Part shown: piece after piece, positions 5,529-5,537 of the stretch
Numbering within the stretch: position 1 is the first letter of the stretch
Layout: each line of letters starts with the position of its first letter
Assembly (NCBI GenBank): GCA_009786045.1
Contig: WQTY01000098.1
Location: 1,977-7,513, forward strand
Direction of reading: 5' to 3'
From: Pseudomonadota bacterium
GTDB lineage: Bacteria > Myxococcota_A > Bradymonadia > UBA4248
DNA length: 5,537 nucleotides
Notes under the pieces: model-generated
The model's database searches: none
Told to the model about the DNA's origin: nothing
The model's input: the letters and a program-made list of their open reading frames with translations, nothing else
Made by a program: the position numbers and the translations under genes

Positions 5529-5537
5529 CCACAAGCA
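5529..5537. repeat. Possible start of element copy C (cut by window end)
   Basis: CCACAAGCA recurs exactly at the last nine bases, 135 bp after the same motif in copy B. Only the first bases are visible, so this could be chance. Confidence 0.3.

Larger units (their letters stand above)
5333..5537. other. Intergenic DNA with short repeats, no gene recognised
   Basis: No open frame here has a ribosome binding site plus a recognisable protein. Visible items are a 9-bp tandem repeat CACTTCACC (5377-5394), the interspersed element copy B, and the first bases of a possible copy C at the window edge. The 5450-5525 stretch is AT-richer and featureless to the eye. Confidence 0.5.

Noticed and set aside
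5393..5537. CRISPR array or integron attC sites suggested by the recurring CCACAAGCA motif
   Set aside because: Only short partial repeats at irregular spacing are present, with no uniform repeat/spacer pattern and no attC core pairing or cas/integrase gene in the window.

Overview
The window reads as bacterial chromosomal DNA of moderate GC, with two converging gene groups. The plus-strand group encodes surface proteins built from Stig1-like cysteine repeats, MopE-type 'putative metal-binding' segments and a choice-of-anchor-L domain. That combination is typical of Myxococcota, Bradymonadota and related former Deltaproteobacteria. The minus-strand group is a rubredoxin/rubrerythrin set of the kind anaerobes use against oxygen and peroxide. 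Together they suggest an anaerobic or microaerophilic myxobacterium-like organism; this is inference from protein families, and no taxonomic marker gene is present.

Plus strand, 1-3260. The window opens inside a gene whose last 85 codons encode the end of a choice-of-anchor-L domain. After 27 nt comes a complete 959-residue predicted lipoprotein ending in the same type of domain, so the two are tandem paralogues probably on one transcript. Sixteen nt past its stop lie two consecutive hairpins of nearly identical design, each with one unpaired C at the equivalent place. The second ends in six T and should be the terminator.

Convergence zone, 3261-3439. No convincing gene is seen. It holds a two-hairpin element (about 3366-3418) whose first part recurs near 5394 and whose first nine bases recur at the window end.

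Minus strand, 5145 down to 3440. Three closely spaced genes are read in this order: a flavin reductase fused to three rubredoxin-like domains (TTG start), a 51-residue free-standing rubredoxin, and a rubrerythrin. All three starts have AAGGAG seven nt upstream. The likely logic is NAD(P)H to flavin domain to rubredoxins to the di-iron centre of rubrerythrin, which reduces peroxide. Each intercistronic gap carries a small perfect hairpin.

Upstream region, 5146-5537. It contains a candidate minus-strand promoter, a leader inverted repeat, and two adjacent 21-bp direct repeats each carrying the palindrome GCCACTGGC, placed like activator sites. Beyond that are short tandem repeats and the interspersed element, with no gene recognised.
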